Both the position numbers and the translations under genes were made by a program. The notes below the pieces were generated by a model. The model worked only from the letters and a program-made list of their open reading frames with translations. It made no database searches and had not been told where the DNA came from. 64,000 nt of DNA from contig OZ252019.1 in the NCBI GenBank assembly GCA_965247435.1, positions 1,240,001 to 1,304,000 of the forward strand, written 5' to 3'. Shown piece after piece: positions 44,432-52,272 of this stretch; position 1 is the first letter of the stretch; each line of letters begins with the position of its first letter. This stretch comes from Ilyomonas sp965247435. GTDB taxonomy: Bacteria; Bacteroidota; Bacteroidia; Chitinophagales; Chitinophagaceae.

Positions 44432-45271
44432 TCACTTAATGATCTTCCGTATTTTATTAGCGTTTTCTATCAACTGCTGCAAATATTCCGTATTTTCTTT
44501 TTCGAGACAGGCTTTAAACTTGCGCAGTTGCGAAATGTGTTCATTCAGTACATCCAGTACATTCTCCCGGTTTTGCATAAAGATGGGCACCCACATTTCC
44601 GGGTTGCTTTTAGCAAGCCGCACGGTGCTTTCAAAACCTGCACTGGCAAGCCTGAAAATAGCGTCTTCTTCCTTTTCTTTTTCCAATACGGTATTGGCCA
44701 ATGCAAAAGAGGTGATGTGAGAAATATGACTGACGTACGCTACCTGTACATCGTGGTCCTGCGCGTCAAGATAAACAAGGTACATACCCAGCGCCTTATA
44801 TAAATTCTGGGTAAGCTGCAATGCGTCTTCATCGCTTTCCTCCCTGTTGCAGATAACAGTTGCCTTATTGGCAAAGGCGCCGTGCATTGCCGCTTCGGGG
44901 CCGCTGTACTCTGTGCCCCACATCGGGTGTGTTGCTACGTAACGGCCGCGTTTCGGATGATTTTTTACAGCAGTAATGAGATTTTGCTTTGTTGAGCCCG
45001 TATCTATAACCACCTGTTTACTTATGTTATCCAGGATCTGCGGCAGCAGGGTTTCGCAGGCGCTTACCGGGATAGCAAGAATTATAAGATCGGCTTTTAC
45101 AACACCCTCATACAGCGGCAGCATCTCATCCACAAGCTGGAGCTCCATGGCTTTCTTTTGATTATCTGTATTGGTATCTACGCCGATAATATGCGTGGCA
45201 AAGCCCTGGTCTTTTAATACCAGCGCCATAGAACCGCCTATCAAACCTACGCCGATGATTGTAATGGTCAT
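44432..45271 (-). CDS. tyrA: Prephenate dehydrogenase
   Basis: A 279-aa NAD(P)-dependent enzyme converting prephenate to 4-hydroxyphenylpyruvate for tyrosine. It has the N-terminal Rossmann motif IIGVGLIGGSMALVLKD, the DTGSTKQNLI segment, the substrate/catalytic block THPMWGTEYSGPEAAMHGAF (with the family His), and DHDVQVAYVSHISHITSFALA. No ACT or chorismate mutase domain is fused, consistent with the mutase being fused to DAHP synthase nearby. It follows the aminotransferase by 61 bp; the gap is a GAAAAATGAAA-type phrase repeat. Confidence 0.93.
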   Translation of the reverse strand: MTITIIGVGLIGGSMALVLKDQGFATHIIGVDTNTDNQKKAMELQLVDEMLPLYEGVVKADLIILAIPVSACETLLPQILDNISKQVVIDTGSTKQNLITAVKNHPKRGRYVATHPMWGTEYSGPEAAMHGAFANKATVICNREESDEDALQLTQNLYKALGMYLVYLDAQDHDVQVAYVSHISHITSFALANTVLEKEKEEDAIFRLASAGFESTVRLAKSNPEMWVPIFMQNRENVLDVLNEHISQLRKFKACLEKENTEYLQQLIENANKIRKIIK

Positions 45272-45332
45272 TGGTGAACAGTGAAAAGTAAAAAACGAAC
45301 AATGAAAAATGAAAGGTGATTTTTTTGCTGCA

Positions 45333-46520
45333 TCATTTTATATTTTTTATTCTTTCTATTGCTTCTTCAAATTTCTGAACAGAACCGCACAAACTGACAC
45401 GGATGTATTGATTGCCCCTGCTGCCAAAAATACCACCCGGCGTGAGGAACACATTCGCATTGTATAAAATATCGTCGCTTAGCGCATAGCCGTCTTTAAA
45501 GGAGGCCGGAATTTTAGCCCAGATAAACAAACCTGCCTGTTTTGTTGAATAGGTACATTGCAACGTGTCAAGCAATTGATACACTTTGCTTCTGCGTTCT
45601 GCATAGGTCTTGTTTACTGATCCATACCAATCATTATTTAGGCTCAATGCCTTTGCGGCAGCAAGCTGCAGCGGAAGAAACATGCCGCTGTCCATATTAC
45701 TTTTAAAGCGCAATACTTCTTCTATCCTTTCCTCTGCACCACACAAAACACCTACCCGCCAGCCGGCCATATTGTGGCTTTTGCTTAATGAGTTTAGTTC
45801 GATGGCAACTTCTTTTGCACCATCTGTACTCAGCAAACTCATAGGTGCTTCATTCAATATAAAACTATACGGATTATCGTGGCAGATGAGTATGTTATGC
45901 GCTCTGCCAAAGGCAACCAGTTGTTCAAATAACTTTTTGGACGGCAATTGTCCGGTGGGCATCTGCGGATAATTTACCCACATCAGTTTTACCTTGGATA
46001 AGTCCTGCTTTTCCAAAGCATCAAAATCCGGGAAATAATTATTTTCTTCATTTAGCTCATAATCCATACAAACGCCGCCGGCCAGTGCTACTGCGCTTCT
46101 GTACGTAGGATAACCGGGATTGGGAACCAGCGCTTTATCGCCTTCGTTCAGGTACGTCATACAGATGTGCATGATGCCTTCTTTACTGCCGATCAGTGGT
46201 AATAGCTCCGTATCTGCATTCAGTGACACACGATAGTGCCGCTGGTACCAGTCTGCAAAAGCGTTGCGCAGTACCGGCGCGCCTTTGTAGCTCTGGTAGC
46301 CATGTACAGCCGCCTTCGCGCTTTCTTCGGCTAATACTTTAATTACATCGGGATGCGGCGGCAAATCCGGGCTGCCAATGCCGAGGTTAATAATGTTTTT
46401 GCCCTCTTTATTCAGCGTTTCTATTTCCCGCAGTTTTTGTGAGAAATAATATTCGCCGATGCCTTCTAACCGTTTTGCTGTACCCCTCGCTCCAAAGGGA
46501 GCTTTTATACCTGGTTTCAT
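45333..46520 (-). CDS. PLP-dependent aminotransferase (aromatic/aspartate type, class I)
   Basis: A 395-aa fold-type I aminotransferase. Features are NLGIGSPDLPPHPDVI, VHGYQSYKGAPVLRNAFADWYQ, PNPGYPTYRSAVALAGG, NYPQMPTGQ, CHDNPYSFI, and the PLP lysine in LNSLSKSHNMAGWRVG. A C-terminal arginine in YIRVSLCG binds the substrate carboxylate. It sits between pheA and tyrA, whose products (phenylpyruvate and hydroxyphenylpyruvate) are the expected amino acceptors, so it probably performs the last step of Phe and Tyr synthesis. The LL-diaminopimelate aminotransferase-like relatives are the main alternative. Confidence 0.88.
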   Translation of the reverse strand: MKPGIKAPFGARGTAKRLEGIGEYYFSQKLREIETLNKEGKNIINLGIGSPDLPPHPDVIKVLAEESAKAAVHGYQSYKGAPVLRNAFADWYQRHYRVSLNADTELLPLIGSKEGIMHICMTYLNEGDKALVPNPGYPTYRSAVALAGGVCMDYELNEENNYFPDFDALEKQDLSKVKLMWVNYPQMPTGQLPSKKLFEQLVAFGRAHNILICHDNPYSFILNEAPMSLLSTDGAKEVAIELNSLSKSHNMAGWRVGVLCGAEERIEEVLRFKSNMDSGMFLPLQLAAAKALSLNNDWYGSVNKTYAERRSKVYQLLDTLQCTYSTKQAGLFIWAKIPASFKDGYALSDDILYNANVFLTPGGIFGSRGNQYIRVSLCGSVQKFEEAIERIKNIK

Positions 46521-46532
46521 AATTATTTTTTA

Positions 46533-46555
46533 CCGCGAAGGCGCGAAGACACAAA
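46533..46555. repeat. CACAAAG-word repeat, single copy
   Basis: CGCGAAGGCGCGAAGACACA followed by AAAG, a variant of the repeat words at 3169-3337 and 47707-47868. The rest of the pheA-aminotransferase gap (46556-46635) is a purine-rich phrase repeat on the minus strand (AAACAAGA / GATTAAGATT). Confidence 0.4.
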
Positions 46556-46635
46556 AGATTATTGAGAGAGTTTATCTCTTAAATCTTGTTTCTTGTATTC
46601 TTGTTTCCTGAATCTTAATCTTATTCCTTTATCTT

Positions 46636-47475
46636 TTAAATCTGCCCTAATCCCCGCCCGTTCTTGTAAATGCCATATACTTTTACTGCTTCGGTCAGGC
46701 CTTTTATTTTTTCTATTACTCCATAAAACTGTTCGGTTGTATCAAACTCCATATCTGCGTGGAAGCTGTATTTAAAATCGCTGCCGGGAATGGGGAAGCT
46801 TTGGAGCTTGCTCAGGTTGATGTCGCCTTCGGCGATGGTGGTCAGCACTTTGGCTAAACTCCCTTTGGAATGATTCGTGTGAAAATTTACCGAAGCTTTA
46901 TCTGCACCGGCAACCGGCTGCGCCGCTTCTTCCCGCTGCAGTATCAAAAAACGGGTGTAATTATTCTTCATGGTGTGAATATTCGGCGCTATCATGTGCA
47001 ATCCAAATAACTCTGCCGCCAGCTTGCTGGCAATAGCTGCAATGTGCCTGCTTTTATGCGTATGGATATGCTTTGCGCTCAGCGCCGTATCTTCTGTTTC
47101 TACGAGCTTCCAGTTGTATTTATCAAGGTACGCAAGGCATTGCTGCAGCGCCATATAATGCGAATGCACTTCGCGGATATCTTCTAATACAACACCCGGA
47201 TTAACCATCATGTTCTGATTGATCTGCAGGTATATTTCGCCGGTAACTTTAAGATTGCTCCCCTGCAGTAACGTATAGTTGGGTAATATGCTGCCGGCTA
47301 TGGAATTTTCGATGGCCATTACGCCGCCGTCCGCTTCCTTTTTGTTCTGCGCCTTTTTAATCACCTCCCTGAAGGTGGCGCAGGGCAATACTTCTACCCC
47401 TTTGCCAAAGTACTGCCGCGCTGCTTCCTGGTGAAAGGAGCCTTCGTAACCCTGTATCGAAACTTTTGTATGCAT
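46636..47475 (-). CDS. pheA: Prephenate dehydratase
   Basis: A 279-aa monofunctional enzyme turning prephenate into phenylpyruvate. The PDT domain (about 1-180) starts VSIQGYEGSFHQEAARQYFG and contains AIENSIAGSILPNYTLL, EVHSHYMALQQCLAYL, and NYTRFLIL (the TRF catalytic motif). A C-terminal ACT regulatory domain (about 195-272) has GSLAKVLTTIAEGDINLSKLQSFP, where the usual ESRP is LQSF. This suggests altered Phe feedback. The frame is open to 47550, but the ATG at 47475 begins the family sequence and lies 7-16 nt after the leader terminator's T-tract. The gene is the first structural gene of the aromatic cluster and is preceded by a Phe/Tyr leader peptide. Confidence 0.94.
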   Translation of the reverse strand: MHTKVSIQGYEGSFHQEAARQYFGKGVEVLPCATFREVIKKAQNKKEADGGVMAIENSIAGSILPNYTLLQGSNLKVTGEIYLQINQNMMVNPGVVLEDIREVHSHYMALQQCLAYLDKYNWKLVETEDTALSAKHIHTHKSRHIAAIASKLAAELFGLHMIAPNIHTMKNNYTRFLILQREEAAQPVAGADKASVNFHTNHSKGSLAKVLTTIAEGDINLSKLQSFPIPGSDFKYSFHADMEFDTTEQFYGVIEKIKGLTEAVKVYGIYKNGRGLGQI

Positions 47476-47481
47476 GTGTAT

Positions 47482-47517
47482 AAAAAACAAAAATCCCGGC
47501 TTTTTGAACCGGGATTT
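47482..47517 (-). terminator. Attenuator terminator before pheA
   Basis: On the minus strand, AAATCCCGG (47517-47509) pairs perfectly with CCGGGATTT (47499-47491) around a 9-nt loop, followed by TTGTTTTTT. It is an intrinsic terminator lying between the leader peptide and the pheA start. The CCCGGTT of its 5' arm and loop (47513-47507) can alternatively pair with AACCGGG (47562-47556), which directly follows the leader stop codon. Confidence 0.88.
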
Positions 47518-47562
47518 TATATTGATAAGTTTGTGTTTACTTTTTTGCAATACAACCCGGTT

Positions 47563-47622
47563 TTACTCTTTAAAGTAAAAAAAGAAAAAATAAAAAGCGT
47601 TGTATATACGTGTACTGTTCAT
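47563..47622 (-). CDS. Phe/Tyr leader peptide of the pheA attenuator
   Basis: A 20-codon ORF (19 aa plus TAA) reading MNSTRIYNAFYFFFFYFKE: six Phe and three Tyr, eight of the nine clustered in codons 10-17. It lies about 10 nt downstream of the predicted transcription start and 46 nt before the terminator hairpin. Leader peptides rich in the regulated amino acid, followed by competing RNA hairpins, control phe, his, trp and similar operons in other bacteria. When charged tRNA-Phe/Tyr is plentiful, the ribosome should reach the stop codon and cover the adjacent AACCGGG, so the terminator forms. When it stalls in the Phe run, that segment is free to pair with the terminator arm. Too short for usual gene finders. 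Confidence 0.87.
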   Translation of the reverse strand: MNSTRIYNAFYFFFFYFKE

Positions 47623-47637
47623 TGTATATCGAGGAAA

Positions 47638-47668
47638 CAAATGTAGAGACAAATTGATTGGCAACAAA
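47638..47668 (-). promoter_or_regulatory. Promoter of the pheA leader (Bacteroidota consensus)
   Basis: On the minus strand, TTTG (47668-47665), a 19-nt spacer, then TACATTTG (47645-47638), an exact match to the Bacteroidota -33 / -7 pattern TTTG-N19-TAnnTTTG. The expected start is near 47630, about 8 nt before the leader AUG. Confidence 0.75.
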
Positions 47669-47706
47669 TTTTTTTGATAACGAATAAACGGGTGTTAGTT
47701 AAATCA

Positions 47707-47868
47707 GCCGTAAAGGCACAAAGACACCAAGTTTATTTTAAGTAAAAGTGTTTTCGCCTCCGCAAAAAACGTAACAGCAAAGAATTATAGCTAAGACAAA
47801 ACGATAATTAGCATTGCAACAGATTTCTGTTTTTGCAAACATGCTTTATGCCTTTGTGTCTTTGCGGC
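47707..47868. repeat. Inverted CACAAAG-word repeats
   Basis: GCCGTAAAGGCACAAAGACA (continuing CCAAG; 47707-47731) faces a copy ending TGTGTCTTTGCGGC (47844-47868). The two arms match at about 20 of 25 positions in reverse complement and enclose 112 bp with no gene. The pair sits between sod and the pheA promoter region and resembles the pair at 3169-3337. Confidence 0.55.
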
Positions 47869-47877
47869 AAAATTTTC

Positions 47878-48624
47878 TTAACTCAATGCTTCAAAACGCT
47901 GCTGAATAAAATTCCAGTTCACCACTTTCCACCATTCAGTAATGTATTCCGGCCTGCGGTTCTGGTATTTCAGGTAATAAGCGTGTTCCCATACATCCAG
48001 CCCGAAGAGCGGCATTCCTTTCAACGCACTCACATCCATCAGCGGGTTGTCCTGGTTGGGCGTAGAGCCGATGATTAATTTTTTGTCAGTACTCATTACC
48101 AGCCATGCCCAGCCACTGCCAAAACGGGTTTTGGCCGCTTCATTAAATCCGGTCTGGAAAGCGGCAAAAGAGCCAAAGTCTTTTTCTATTGCATCTTTCA
48201 GTTTACCCGAAGGCATGCCGGAGGCGGAAGACGGCGCCATACATTTCCAGAACAATTCGTGGTTGTAATGTCCGCCTGCATTGTTGCGCATCTTTACCGA
48301 ATACTTCGATATGCCTGCCAGCAGTTGCTCCACTGTTGTCTGTTGTGTATTTACGTTTTCTGCCCCTACTGCTTCGTTCAGGTTTTTTGCATAAGCCGCT
48401 GCATGTTTACTGTAGTGCAGTTCCATGGTTTGCGCATCTATCACCGGCTCCAGTGTGTTGTAATTGTAGGGCAGGGGCGTTTGTACATAAGGCGTTGCGG
48501 CTGTGTGCGCCTGCAAGGTGTGGACGCCTGCCAGCGCGGGTAAAACAGTGGCCGATAAGCCTGCGGCGATTCCTGCCTTGCCGGTCGTTTTTATAAAATT
48601 CCGTCTGTTGGTTGTACTATTCAT
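47878..48624 (-). CDS. Superoxide dismutase, Fe/Mn type, exported
   Basis: A 248-aa Fe/Mn superoxide dismutase preceded by an extra N-terminal segment of about 45 residues (MNSTTNRRNFIKTTGKAGIAAGLSATVLPALAG) with a twin-arginine-like RR and hydrophobic stretch. The mature domain starts YVQTPLPYNYNTLEPVIDAQTMELHYSKHAAAYAKNLN and carries the metal His residues in LHYSKHAA and GGHYNHELFW, plus the Asp-x-Trp-x-x-x-His in LDVWEHAYYLKYQN. The likely location is the periplasm via Tat. Fe versus Mn use is not decided. It begins 5 bp after the LptF/G stop and may share its transcript. Confidence 0.93.
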   Translation of the reverse strand: MNSTTNRRNFIKTTGKAGIAAGLSATVLPALAGVHTLQAHTAATPYVQTPLPYNYNTLEPVIDAQTMELHYSKHAAAYAKNLNEAVGAENVNTQQTTVEQLLAGISKYSVKMRNNAGGHYNHELFWKCMAPSSASGMPSGKLKDAIEKDFGSFAAFQTGFNEAAKTRFGSGWAWLVMSTDKKLIIGSTPNQDNPLMDVSALKGMPLFGLDVWEHAYYLKYQNRRPEYITEWWKVVNWNFIQQRFEALS

Positions 48625-48629
48625 GGAAA

Positions 48630-50066
48630 TTATTTTTTAACCGCTTGTAATTTAGCAAATAATTGCCGGATGGTTTTAAACATCCGGTAATAAGCTTCTT
48701 TATTAAAGAGCTGCGAATCGCTCATTGCCTTTATAGTAAGAAAGATACCAATGGGTATAAGCACCATGGTAGAAAGCCACATGCCGGTAAAAACAGAGGT
48801 TGCGCCTGCTTTGGCGGCTTTTTCGCCGAATGTATTAAGCAGGTGAAAAAGCACAAAAAAAATGATGGCGAAAATGAGCGGTGTGCCTAAGCCGCCTTTG
48901 CGGATAATGGAGCCTAACGGCGCCCCGATAATAAACAACACGAGGCAGGCTACCGATAAGGTAAATTTACGGTTCCATTCAATCCAATGCCTGCGCAGCG
49001 AATCGGTACGGTCGCTGTAATCGGACGTAAGCAAACTAATGTTGGCTTTAGCATTATTTATTTCGTTGAGCGACCGGTCGTATATGGTTGTTTTGCTGGC
49101 CTTTGGTATCAGCGCTTCTATAGCGCTTATACTGCTGTCTTTAGCATAACCCGGCGCCCAGGTACTGTCTTTGTATCTTACGAAAGCGAGGCTGCCGCGC
49201 AATTCCCGCTCGGCGCGATTGTAGAAAAAAGAGTCAATGCGGCCAATAGAATCTATCGCCGTATTCAACTGCCGAACGCTCAGCATTTTTGGGCTGTAGC
49301 GAAAAAGGCTGTCTTCTGTCTTACTCATTTTAAAGCTGCCCAGATCAAAGAGCTTGGTATATTCCTTAAAGCCGAGCCGTATAAACTGGGTATTGTTGTT
49401 ATACCGGTTGCCGTCTTCGGAGTAGCGCCAGCCGTTGCGAAGCTTAAACTCCATAAACCGCTTGTCGGGCGTTACGCGCATAATGCCGCTTTCGGCCGTA
49501 AGCAGGTTATCCTGCAAGGCATAATTGCGTTCGTATATCGTAACGTTGTGAATGGTGCTGTCGTCTTTATCTTTTTTGCCCAGCTTAATAACATACCCTT
49601 CCAGCTTGTTGTAAAAAACGCCTTCTTTAATATCGAATGCCGGTTTGGTGGCCACCATGTCCCACTTCAGTGCATCCAGTTTAAGGTTGGCATACGGAAT
49701 AATATTGTTCTCAAACAGAAAGGCTACGCCGCTGATGAGCATTGCTACCACAAACAGCGGGCGCATGAAGCGCAGCAGCGAAATACCGGCAGAACGGATA
49801 GCTACCAGCTCAAAGCTTTCGCCTAAGTTACCAAAGGTCATGATGGAAGAAAGCAATAAAGAAAGCGGCAGCGCAAGCGGTACAATGGTGGCTGCCACGG
49901 CGCCGATAAGCCGCATAATGGTGAAGAAGTCGAATCCTTTGCCTACAATATCATCTATCCACAGCCAGAAAAACTGCATGACGAGTACAAAAAGCGAAAT
50001 AAGAAAAGTGGCTAAGAAAGGGCCAACAAAAGCTTTGATAATAAGCAGGTCGAGTTTCTTTATCAC
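48630..50066 (-). CDS. LptF/LptG family permease
   Basis: A 478-aa inner-membrane permease of the lipopolysaccharide export family (YjgP/YjgQ). N-terminal helices (LLIIKAFVGPFLATFLISLFVLVMQFFWLW) and the LALPLSLLLSSIMTFGNLGESFELVAIRSAGISL block are typical, then a large periplasmic beta domain (about 130-330) and three C-terminal helices (SVACLVLFIIGAPLGSIIRKGGLGTPLIFAI and later). With LptB2C partners it lifts LPS to the outer membrane. The GTG at 50066 is preferred to the ATG at 50093, because family proteins start (M/V)IKKLD and a TATTTTTG -7 box (50098-50091) overlaps the upstream ATG. F versus G cannot be assigned. Confidence 0.88.
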   Translation of the reverse strand: MIKKLDLLIIKAFVGPFLATFLISLFVLVMQFFWLWIDDIVGKGFDFFTIMRLIGAVAATIVPLALPLSLLLSSIMTFGNLGESFELVAIRSAGISLLRFMRPLFVVAMLISGVAFLFENNIIPYANLKLDALKWDMVATKPAFDIKEGVFYNKLEGYVIKLGKKDKDDSTIHNVTIYERNYALQDNLLTAESGIMRVTPDKRFMEFKLRNGWRYSEDGNRYNNNTQFIRLGFKEYTKLFDLGSFKMSKTEDSLFRYSPKMLSVRQLNTAIDSIGRIDSFFYNRAERELRGSLAFVRYKDSTWAPGYAKDSSISAIEALIPKASKTTIYDRSLNEINNAKANISLLTSDYSDRTDSLRRHWIEWNRKFTLSVACLVLFIIGAPLGSIIRKGGLGTPLIFAIIFFVLFHLLNTFGEKAAKAGATSVFTGMWLSTMVLIPIGIFLTIKAMSDSQLFNKEAYYRMFKTIRQLFAKLQAVKK

Positions 50067-50090
50067 ATTAATATGCTTGGGTATAAAGCA

Positions 50091-50098
50091 CAAAAATA
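50091..50098 (-). promoter_or_regulatory. Candidate -7 box for the LptF/G gene
   Basis: TATTTTTG on the minus strand matches TAnnTTTG. A TTG lies 16 nt upstream, somewhat closer than usual. If real, transcription starts after the ATG at 50093, supporting the GTG start at 50066. Confidence 0.4.
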
Positions 50099-50231
50099 AA
50101 GTATCTCAAAACAGCAATCAGTAAGGGAGCAACTGCCGCAGGGTATTTTAACAGGAAAAATAATTTTAGAAAAAATGCGGGAAGCAGCAAACAAACAGCA
50201 GCATTTGTTGAGTATTCTGTCGTTTGCAGCA

Positions 50232-50612
50232 TTAATTGCCTAAGCGATGAAACAAGTCTTTCACCTGGTACTCCCACAACTGGCTCTGGTCTTTTATTTC
50301 ATTTTTTTCGGCAAAATCTTTTATTACCAGCACTGTTTGGTTGGTTACTTCTGTTTTCTCTATCCGAAACTCGAAATATTCTTCTTTCGCAGAGGTAAGC
50401 CAGCGATACCGCACAAATTTATCCTGCTCATGCTCAAGCTGCTGTGCCTTTTCTACAGTACCGTTCCAGCTAAAGCTGAAAACGCCGTCGCGCTCATCTA
50501 CTTTATCTGCAAACCATTCGCCCATGCCCGATGGGGTATATAAAAATTCATATAATATCTGCGGAGAGCAGCGCACAGGATATTCAAGCGTGTATAATTG
50601 TTTTTTTGCCAT
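50232..50612 (-). CDS. START-like (SRPBCC) domain protein
   Basis: A 126-aa single-domain protein of the START/AHSA1-like fold, which forms a hydrophobic ligand cavity. It begins KKQLYTLEYPVRCSPQILYEFLYTPSGMGEWFADKVDERDGVFSFSW, with the characteristic GMGEWFAD turn, and ends with the long helix QLWEYQVKDLFHRLG. No enzymatic residues are recognised and the ligand is unknown. It is upstream of the LptF/G gene on the same strand but 165 bp away, with a candidate promoter between, so it is probably an independent unit. Diverges from the serine hydrolase gene. Confidence 0.85.
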   Translation of the reverse strand: MAKKQLYTLEYPVRCSPQILYEFLYTPSGMGEWFADKVDERDGVFSFSWNGTVEKAQQLEHEQDKFVRYRWLTSAKEEYFEFRIEKTEVTNQTVLVIKDFAEKNEIKDQSQLWEYQVKDLFHRLGN

Positions 50613-50748
50613 TACAAAGCCATTGAAACTTATGAAGTGTGCAATAATATAAAATAATCAACGCAGTGGGAAAATTTTTTTCGGGCAGCACTAACCAGTT
50701 ATCTCCTGGTCAATCATTTCTTATCTTTCGCAGCTATTAATAACACGT

Positions 50749-52260
50749 ATGAAAAAACACTTCCTTTTTTTTGCTGCGCTGTGCTTGTACTCTTTCGCTT
50801 TCGCGCAGCCTGCTTTTATAAAAGACAGCCTGGATACTTACATAACGCAAGGTATGAAAGACTGGAATATACCAGGGCTTGCCATTGCCATTATAAAAGA
50901 CGGCCAGGTAGTAACAATGAAAGGATATGGTGTGAAAGATCTGGACTCCAAAGCGCCGGTAGATGAGAATACGCTATTTATGATTGCCAGCAACAGTAAA
51001 CTGTTTACCGGTACTGCACTGGCGCAATTGGAACACGATAAAAAACTTTCGCTCGACGATAAGATTATACAGTATTTCCCGTGGTTCCGGGTATATGACA
51101 GCCTTACCACCCGGTTGGTAACTATCAAAGACATGCTGGGGCACCATCTGGGCACCAAAACCTTTCAGGGCGATTTTACTTTCTGGAATTCTGCTTTAAA
51201 CAGAGATTCTATTATGTACAAAATGCGTTATCTGCAGCCGCAGCAAGGCTTCCGCGCTTCTTTCGGCTACTGCAACAGTTGTTTTTTAACGGCCGGGCAG
51301 GTTATACAAAAGGTTACCGGCAAGCCCTGGGAGGTATATGTATATGACAGCCTGTTGTTACCGATTGGTATGACCGATACCCATGCATTGGGAACCGGAA
51401 TGGGTATAATGAACAACGCGGCTACACCCTATACCAATTCGTTCTCTCAAACGCTTACCAGACTGCCTTATGACAATGTAGATAATTTAGCGCCTGCGGG
51501 CAGTATCGTAAGCAATGTGAAAGATATAAGCCGGTGGCTATTGCTGCAGCTCGACAGCGGCAGGCTGGACGGCAGGCAGCTTATTCCATGGCCGGTATTG
51601 CAACGTACAAGAGATGCCAACACACTCATCAGTACCCGGAAAAATGCGCGCGGCTCCAGCCATTTCAGTACGTATGGCTTAGGCGTTTTTGAGACAGACT
51701 ATTATGGCCGGCAGGTTTATTATCATACCGGCGGCGCCGACGGCTTTGTAACCAATACCTGCTTTGTGCCCGAAGAAAAATTAGGCATCACGATATTGAC
51801 CAACAATGATAACCAAAACTTTTTTGAGTTGCTGCGCTACCAGATCCTGAACGCTTATATGCATGTACCCTTTACCAATCTCAGCACTGCAGGCCTGCCT
51901 TCTTTTACGCAGGAGCGGCAAGCTGCCCTGGACACGGTTGCTGCATGGCGGCTTAAGATAAAAGGCAGTAAGCCTGCGCTACCATTGCAAAGCTATACCG
52001 GCACTTATACCAACCAACTGTTTGGAAGCATGGCAATAAGTGTAAGCGGCAATAATCTGCAAATTACGTTTGGCAATCATAAAAACCTGACTGCTTCGCT
52101 GCAATATATGGATAAAGGACAATGGCTGATGACGTATAATAACCCGGCGTTTGGCATTTTTCCTCTGCAGTTTGCTATCAGCGGCAGTAAAGTAATTTCT
52201 ACTGTTGTAAAAGTGAATGACTTTCTGGAGTACGATCCCTATACGTTTGTGAAAGAATAG
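50749..52260 (+). CDS. Serine hydrolase, class C beta-lactamase-like
   Basis: A 503-aa exported protein (signal peptide MKKHFLFFAALCLYSFAFAQ) of the beta-lactamase/penicillin-binding family. The catalytic SxxK is S81-N-S-K84, the Y-x-N motif is Y-C-N in FGYCNSC (near 171) and the KTG-like motif is HTG in YYHTGGADGF (near 329). A C-terminal DUF3471-like beta domain (about 405-500) starts LPLQSYTGTYTNQLFGSM. Such proteins are usually periplasmic esterases or D-aminopeptidases and not true beta-lactamases. It ends 12 bp before repeat-element copy D. Confidence 0.9.
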   Translation: MKKHFLFFAALCLYSFAFAQPAFIKDSLDTYITQGMKDWNIPGLAIAIIKDGQVVTMKGYGVKDLDSKAPVDENTLFMIASNSKLFTGTALAQLEHDKKLSLDDKIIQYFPWFRVYDSLTTRLVTIKDMLGHHLGTKTFQGDFTFWNSALNRDSIMYKMRYLQPQQGFRASFGYCNSCFLTAGQVIQKVTGKPWEVYVYDSLLLPIGMTDTHALGTGMGIMNNAATPYTNSFSQTLTRLPYDNVDNLAPAGSIVSNVKDISRWLLLQLDSGRLDGRQLIPWPVLQRTRDANTLISTRKNARGSSHFSTYGLGVFETDYYGRQVYYHTGGADGFVTNTCFVPEEKLGITILTNNDNQNFFELLRYQILNAYMHVPFTNLSTAGLPSFTQERQAALDTVAAWRLKIKGSKPALPLQSYTGTYTNQLFGSMAISVSGNNLQITFGNHKNLTASLQYMDKGQWLMTYNNPAFGIFPLQFAISGSKVISTVVKVNDFLEYDPYTFVKE

Positions 52261-52272
52261 CCTAAAAGAAAG

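Noticed and set aside
50068..50277. 69-aa minus-strand ORF upstream of the LptF/G gene
   Set aside because: No family features; overlaps the start region of the LptF/G gene and the end of the START-like gene.
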